Source: Bacteroidales bacterium (GTDB taxonomy: Bacteria > Bacteroidota > Bacteroidia > Bacteroidales > P3). Taken from it: a stretch of 10,645 bases of DNA. Shown here in pieces: positions 6,684 through 10,645 of this stretch. The stretch is taken from positions 1 to 10,645 of the forward strand of contig SFPR01000054.1 of NCBI GenBank assembly GCA_004551865.1. The letters are read 5' to 3'. The stretch's first letter is position 1, and every line of letters starts with the position of its first letter. A program made the position numbers and the translations under genes. The notes under the pieces were generated by a model that saw only the letters and a program-made list of their open reading frames with translations, made no database searches and was not told where the DNA came from.

Positions 6684-7979
6684 TTACTCTCTCACAGAAG
6701 CAGTGTCGCAAACTACCACCCTGCTCATATTGTTTGCCACAAGATATTTTTGTGCCAAGTCTCTGAGTTGAGAAGGTGTCGTTTGGGTGATTGCTCTCTG
6801 CATATCATCATAATAGGACAACGAATAGCCGCTGCGTCTTATTATAGAATACTTCTCCGAAAGGTCAAACACTCCGTCCAATCCCCTCAAACATTCGCCA
6901 AGAAGGTAATTCTTCAACATCGTAAGCTCTTGTTGAGAAACCAAATCGTTTTGTAGTCTTTCTATCTCGACATCTATCTCTTTCAGGGTGGCTTCTGCCT
7001 TGTCCGAATTGACATCTGCCGTTGTCGAAAGCACAGAACAATTTCGGTAAGTGGTGATATAAGAGCCTATTGAGTAGGTATAGCCTTTTTCTTCTCTGAT
7101 ATTGGTCATAAGACGTGAGCCAAAATATCCGCCAAAGAGGGCAATGAGAACTTTAAGCGGCATAAAATCCTCGTGAGAGTGCAAAAGGGTCAGATTTCCG
7201 CTCCTTATGCTTGCCTGAGCCGCCTTGTCTTTGTGAACAAAGAGGGTTTGAGAGGGAACAGTGAGGGTTTCACAAGAGTGTTGCGGCACTCTGATTTCCG
7301 ATTTTCCCCATGGCTTTGAACCAAAGCGGCTTTCAATCTCCCCGAGAAACTCATCTGTAAAATTGCCTGCAAGATATATTTCACACTCTCGGCAAGAGTA
7401 AAATTCGTCATAGTACTTTCTCAAATCGCTCGGGCAAAGCAAATCAAAGTCTTCAACTTTCCCGAAACGGCTGAGGGGATTTGAAGCGGCAAAAAGGCTT
7501 TGGTAAAACGCCCGATAAGCCATTGTGCTTGTCTTGCTGCTGTTTAATTCAAAGGATTGCTTCTGTCGGTTGCGGTAAATCTCAAATTCTTTTTCCGAAT
7601 AGCGAGGTTGTTTGATTATAAGCTCTATAAGCGGCAATAGTTGCAAAGAATACTTTTTCAAAAAGTAAAAAACAATGCTGCTGCACTCCCTATCGACAGA
7701 TTTTTCGACCGAGGCTGCATAATAATCGAGCTTGTCAGCCATCTGTATGCCCGTCATGTCTGCACTGCCTTCGGTAAGCAGATTGGCAGATGCGGCTGCG
7801 GTGAAAAACTTTTGCTGATTGTTGCTGCCGGCATTGCGAAAGACAAATTCCAATCGCACAATCTCTGCATCTTTGTCGCAAAAGAGAGTAAGCATTGCTC
7901 CGTTTGGAAGTTTGGCAGGCTCTTTTGCCAATGAGGGAAGGCGAAACTTATAATCGGAAAAAAGTGGTAGATTTTCCAT
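6684..7979 (-). CDS. M16 (insulinase-like) protein lacking the zinc site
   Basis: This 431-residue protein has the two-domain M16B fold, normal length for one subunit. In active members the N-terminal half carries HxxEH; here the equivalent stretch is ASANLLTEGSADMTG (about residues 63-77) without either histidine, so zinc catalysis is not expected. The C-terminal half keeps the substrate-binding pair R295 and Y302 in FGSRLMTNIREEKGYTYSIGS (286-306). This pattern fits the non-catalytic partner of heterodimeric M16 peptidases, in which another subunit brings the zinc. No such partner is in the window. There is no signal peptide, so a cytoplasmic location is the simplest reading. The gene starts 15 nt behind the TonB-receptor stop and ends 14 nt before the next gene. 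Misannotation as an active zinc peptidase is easy; family assignment is sure, role is not. Confidence 0.88.
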   Translation of the reverse strand: MENLPLFSDYKFRLPSLAKEPAKLPNGAMLTLFCDKDAEIVRLEFVFRNAGSNNQQKFFTAAASANLLTEGSADMTGIQMADKLDYYAASVEKSVDRECSSIVFYFLKKYSLQLLPLIELIIKQPRYSEKEFEIYRNRQKQSFELNSSKTSTMAYRAFYQSLFAASNPLSRFGKVEDFDLLCPSDLRKYYDEFYSCRECEIYLAGNFTDEFLGEIESRFGSKPWGKSEIRVPQHSCETLTVPSQTLFVHKDKAAQASIRSGNLTLLHSHEDFMPLKVLIALFGGYFGSRLMTNIREEKGYTYSIGSYITTYRNCSVLSTTADVNSDKAEATLKEIDVEIERLQNDLVSQQELTMLKNYLLGECLRGLDGVFDLSEKYSIIRRSGYSLSYYDDMQRAITQTTPSQLRDLAQKYLVANNMSRVVVCDTASVRE

Positions 7980-7994
7980 AAGCGATTTTCTTTG

Positions 7995-10418
7995 TTAAAA
8001 TTCGAGAGTTAGTTTGGCGTTTATCTGCGAAGGGGTGAGATAGTTCGGCACTCCGTAATATTTGTTTGAGTAGTCGGCAACCCAAAAGTATGAAATGACG
8101 TTTTGGGACGAGAAAACGTTGAACCATTCGACATTAAACCATATTCTTTTGAACACTTTCATAAAATTGTTTCTTGCCCACGAGGAGTTTTCGTCTTTAA
8201 TTCGGAAAGTGAAAGCGATGTCGCAACGAAGGTAATCGGGCATTCGGTTGGTTTGAAGGTATCGTTGAGAGTTTGGAGCTCCGTATGGGTATCCGCTTCC
8301 GTAGTTAAAGCTCAAATATACTCTCAAATAGGGCATCTTAGGCACATAATCTTGGAACGAAATGTTGATATTGTAAAGCTGATCGGTCGGTCGGGGAATG
8401 TAACCTGCCCCATCGCCTTCGATGTCTTCCTCTGTCTTCATGAGCGAAAGGGTAATCCAAGAGTCAATTCCCTTGATAAATTCTCCGTAAAGGCGAATGT
8501 CTGTTCCGCAAGCGTATCCCACAGAATTGTTTTGGGCTGAGTATCTGAGTTGAACGTTATCTACTCTGTATGGAATCAAGTCCCAAAGATATTTGTAATA
8601 GACAGAAGTCATCAGTTTGAAAGGTCGGTCTAACATCTCGAAGGTCCAATCGGACGAAAGGACGGTATGCCACGATTTTTGTGAGCGTATGTCGGGGTTA
8701 ATCTCTCCTTGTTCGTTTCTCAATTCCTTATAGAAGGGACTTTGTGCATAAATTCCGCCTGCCAATCGGAACAAAAGGTTTGGATTTTTGGCAGGTGAGA
8801 AACTTATTCCCGCTCTTGGCGAAAAGAAGACTTCGTTGTTAAAACTCCAATACATCACTCTCGCTCCCACGTTGGCAAACCAACGTCCCCAAGAGGTGGT
8901 CTTGTTCCAATCTCTTTGAAGATATGCCGTAAGACGAGTTGAAGTCATGTCGTTGTTTGACTTAAAGGTGTTTTGCAAACTTGGTGCCACAACACTGTCA
9001 TACACTCCCACAATGCCGAGACTTGAAGGTATGGTATAGCCTGCCGAATCAACCATTTTCCATTCGTTCACTTTGTCGTATATTAGTTCACCTTGTATTT
9101 TTGCTCCCCACGATAGTTTGCCGCTTTCCAAGGTTTTGTATCCCTTATGCTCAAAATTGAATATGCTTGCTTCGAGGTGGTTTCTTGCGTGTTCGATATA
9201 GGTTCCTATTCCCCTTTCCAAACCTTGCTCGTCTTCGTATCCCAAGCCTGTTTCGCTGAGCCAATACTGCCCTTGTATGTCATAATTTACCGTTTCGTCG
9301 GTCGAAAAGGCGGAAGCAATGAATTTGAGTTGCAGATCGGTCTTCGGCTTGTAGGTAAGTGCCAATGCTCCAAACATTGAGGAGAAACAATCTAACTCCT
9401 GACCGTCAAAATAGATTTTTAACTTCAACATCTCATACAGATTTCCGAAAGAGGTTTCTCGGTTCTCGGGAATGAAGTTGTAGGTGTTGTATGCAATGTT
9501 GCCAAGCAGGGCTATCTCGATTTTTTCGCTCACATCGTATGTGGCATAGAGCTGAAGGTCGTTGAAGGACGGGAAGTAGTCGCCCTCTGTGTCGGTTGTG
9601 GAAATAAGGTGCTTGGTATTCTTGTTTCTAAATCCCAACTGGTAGGTGAATTTGCTGCCTATCATTTGCTCCACATGAAGACTTGCTCCCAAAAGTCCCA
9701 CAGATGCCGAGGCTGCAAACTCGACCGGCTTGCGGTATTTGATGTCTAAGACGCTTGACATCTTGTCTCCGTATTTTGCATCGAAACCTCCGGAAGAAAA
9801 AGTGATGTCTGAGACCATGTCGGAGTTGATAAAACTAAGTCCTTCCTGCTGTGCGGAACGCACAAGGAAAGGTCGGTACACCTCTATGTCGTTCACATAC
9901 ACCAAGTTCTCGTCAAAGTTTCCTCCTCTGACGTTGTATTGCGAGCTTAGCTCGTTGTTGGACGACACTCCTTCCAACGATTTGAGCAATCCTTCCACTC
10001 CGCCGGTCGGTCCTGCGGTATGCTTTGCCCATTCGGCACTTACGCGTGTAAAACCTTCCTCGCGAGAATTGTCGGAGGTAATTTCGACAGCCTGCAAGAG
10101 CGTGGAAGATGAGGCAAGAGTGAAATCGACTTTTCGTTTTTCGCCTTTTTTGAGCGTCAAAACCCTTTCGATTGAACCATATCCGACAAAGGAAACAACT
10201 ACTTTGAGTTCTTTGTTTGCAGGCACTTCAAGAGAGTATTGCCCACTCTCGTTGCTGACGCACCCTATGGGCTTTGAAAGATTGACAACGCCAACATTGG
10301 CAAGCTGTACGGGCAATCCCAAGCTGTCGGAGACCGTTCCGTAAATTGTTGCTCCATTTTGCGAAAGTGCAAGCAGAGAACAACAAAGACAAATGAAAAT
10401 AGAAATAGTTTTCTTCAA
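7995..10418 (-). CDS. TonB-dependent outer-membrane receptor
   Basis: An 807-residue receptor of the outer membrane, expected to import a ligand using energy from TonB-ExbBD. The signal peptide covers about residues 1-19 (cleavage before Q20). Residues 24-102 form the carboxypeptidase-regulatory-like domain (IYGTVSDSLGLPVQLANVGV ... VVVSFVGYG). The plug spans about 110-228 and shows YNVRGGNFDENLVYVNDIEV and FSSGGFDAKYGDKMSSVLDI. A beta-barrel follows and ends LTLEF, with the usual terminal phenylalanine. The start codon is TTG at 10418: upstream in frame come only four codons and then a stop, with no ATG, while MKKTISIFICL is a proper signal-peptide beginning. It is not a clear SusC type and no SusD lies beside it, so a polysaccharide role is not supported; the ligand cannot be told. 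It is the first gene of the five-gene minus-strand cluster. Confidence 0.93.
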   Translation of the reverse strand: MKKTISIFICLCCSLLALSQNGATIYGTVSDSLGLPVQLANVGVVNLSKPIGCVSNESGQYSLEVPANKELKVVVSFVGYGSIERVLTLKKGEKRKVDFTLASSSTLLQAVEITSDNSREEGFTRVSAEWAKHTAGPTGGVEGLLKSLEGVSSNNELSSQYNVRGGNFDENLVYVNDIEVYRPFLVRSAQQEGLSFINSDMVSDITFSSGGFDAKYGDKMSSVLDIKYRKPVEFAASASVGLLGASLHVEQMIGSKFTYQLGFRNKNTKHLISTTDTEGDYFPSFNDLQLYATYDVSEKIEIALLGNIAYNTYNFIPENRETSFGNLYEMLKLKIYFDGQELDCFSSMFGALALTYKPKTDLQLKFIASAFSTDETVNYDIQGQYWLSETGLGYEDEQGLERGIGTYIEHARNHLEASIFNFEHKGYKTLESGKLSWGAKIQGELIYDKVNEWKMVDSAGYTIPSSLGIVGVYDSVVAPSLQNTFKSNNDMTSTRLTAYLQRDWNKTTSWGRWFANVGARVMYWSFNNEVFFSPRAGISFSPAKNPNLLFRLAGGIYAQSPFYKELRNEQGEINPDIRSQKSWHTVLSSDWTFEMLDRPFKLMTSVYYKYLWDLIPYRVDNVQLRYSAQNNSVGYACGTDIRLYGEFIKGIDSWITLSLMKTEEDIEGDGAGYIPRPTDQLYNINISFQDYVPKMPYLRVYLSFNYGSGYPYGAPNSQRYLQTNRMPDYLRCDIAFTFRIKDENSSWARNNFMKVFKRIWFNVEWFNVFSSQNVISYFWVADYSNKYYGVPNYLTPSQINAKLTLEF

Positions 10419-10439
10419 ATTCTGTCGCTTTTAGAGGGG

Positions 10440-10447
10440 CAAAGGTA
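10440..10447 (-). promoter_or_regulatory. Putative -7 box of the five-gene operon
   Basis: On the minus strand this reads TACCTTTG, a match to TAnnTTTG. It lies 21 nt upstream of the TTG start, so the leader would be roughly 10-15 nt. No TTTG was found at the usual -33 distance (about 10467-10472), so only half of the promoter is supported. The palindrome array D lies 69 nt further upstream. Confidence 0.45.
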
Positions 10448-10510
10448 CAAATTTCCACGCTTTTCTCTATCGGTAAATCGGCAAAAAAACAATCGTCTTC
10501 AAGTATCCGA

Positions 10511-10554
10511 AAAATAAATCGCCGTTTTGTCGAAATAAAACGGCGATTTATTTT
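10511..10554. terminator. Perfect 18-bp inverted repeat, possible bidirectional terminator
   Basis: AAAATAAATCGCCGTTTT (10511-10528) is the exact reverse complement of 10537-10554, with an 8-nt loop between. It contains units 1 and 2 of array D plus 5 flanking bases on each side. The arms end in T-rich sequence on both strands (ATTTATTTT), as in AT-rich terminators. It would insulate the operon promoter from transcription arriving from beyond the right edge of the window. No gene is visible to the right that would need it, so the terminator role is inferred from structure only. Confidence 0.55.
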
Positions 10555-10591
10555 GCCAAAACGGCGATTTGTCAGAATAAAACGGCGTTTT
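10516..10591. repeat. Array D: four palindromic units upstream of the operon
   Basis: Units lie at 10516-10528, 10537-10549, 10558-10570 and 10579-10591, with exact 21-nt steps. Central bases run C, G, G, G. Units 1-3 carry one substitution that breaks the arm symmetry inside the unit (AAATCG or CGATTT); unit 4 is the canonical AAAACGGCGTTTT. Units 1 and 2 are exact reverse complements. On the minus strand the array translates as KRRF-type heptapeptides, like array A. The remaining bases from 10592 to 10645 hold no recognisable gene. Confidence 0.93.
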
Positions 10592-10645
10592 ATTTTTGCG
10601 ATATGGCAATTCTTGAAAATCAATCGTTTAGCACGGTGCAAAAAC

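Noticed and set aside
8098..8119. Inverted repeat ACGTTTT / AAAACGT with an 8-nt gap
   Set aside because: It lies inside the conserved 3' part of the TonB-receptor gene, has a different core from the palindrome family, and no T-tract follows.
6684..10418. FusA/FusC-like ferredoxin import pair (TonB receptor plus M16 protease)
   Set aside because: The gene pairing resembles it, but this M16 protein has no signal peptide and no zinc motif and is half the length of FusC-type enzymes, so the analogy is not supported.
7995..10418. SusC-type polysaccharide importer
   Set aside because: No SusD gene is adjacent and no glycoside hydrolase is nearby; the length of 807 residues is short for SusC.
10228..10641. 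Minus-strand 137-residue frame through array D
   Set aside because: It is array D translated, then runs in another frame over the promoter and the start of the TonB-receptor gene.

Overview
The window looks like a T9SS-bearing member of the Bacteroidota, most likely of the order Bacteroidales. The evidence is a TonB-dependent receptor with an N-terminal carboxypeptidase-regulatory-like domain, a secreted protein ending in a gliding-motility-type (CHU_C) sorting domain, a porT-like outer-membrane barrel, a TopA with the Bacteroidota-style C-terminal repeats instead of zinc ribbons, and TAnnTTTG-type -7 boxes with no Shine-Dalgarno sequences. The genus cannot be told from the sequence.

Layout. 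Positions 1-567 are AT-rich and hold no convincing gene; they carry a four-unit palindrome array (355-430) and the likely topA promoter. topA (568-3039, +) encodes a complete DNA topoisomerase I. Facing it on the minus strand is a tight five-gene cluster, read from right to left: TonB-dependent receptor (10418-7995), M16 peptidase-fold protein without the zinc site (7979-6684), FN3-like protein with a T9SS type B sorting domain (6669-4660), ComB-like 2-phosphosulfolactate phosphatase (4641-3916) and a 220-residue outer-membrane barrel (3846-3184). The gaps are 14-18 nt, then 69 nt before the last gene, so one transcript from a promoter near 10440 is plausible. Four of the products (all but ComB) belong to families tied to the envelope or to secreted peptides. 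A common function for the cluster is an inference only.

The most unusual content is non-coding. A 13-nt near-palindrome, AAAACG(C/G)CGTTTT, occurs in three arrays of exactly four units (355-430, 3075-3151, 10516-10591) at a 21-nt period, with one 22-nt step, plus a single unit at 3900-3912 and a decayed unit at 481-493. All lie outside genes and three mark transcription-unit edges: upstream of topA, between the convergent 3' ends, and upstream of the operon. Neighbouring C-type and G-type units can pair as long hairpins. The array at 3075-3151 ends in a T-tract and looks like a bidirectional terminator. The array at 10516-10591 contains a perfect 18-bp inverted repeat in which substitutions are matched between units. 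Because 21 is a multiple of 3, the arrays stay open in several frames and create false ORFs with heptapeptide repeats, including a false 84-residue extension of TopA.
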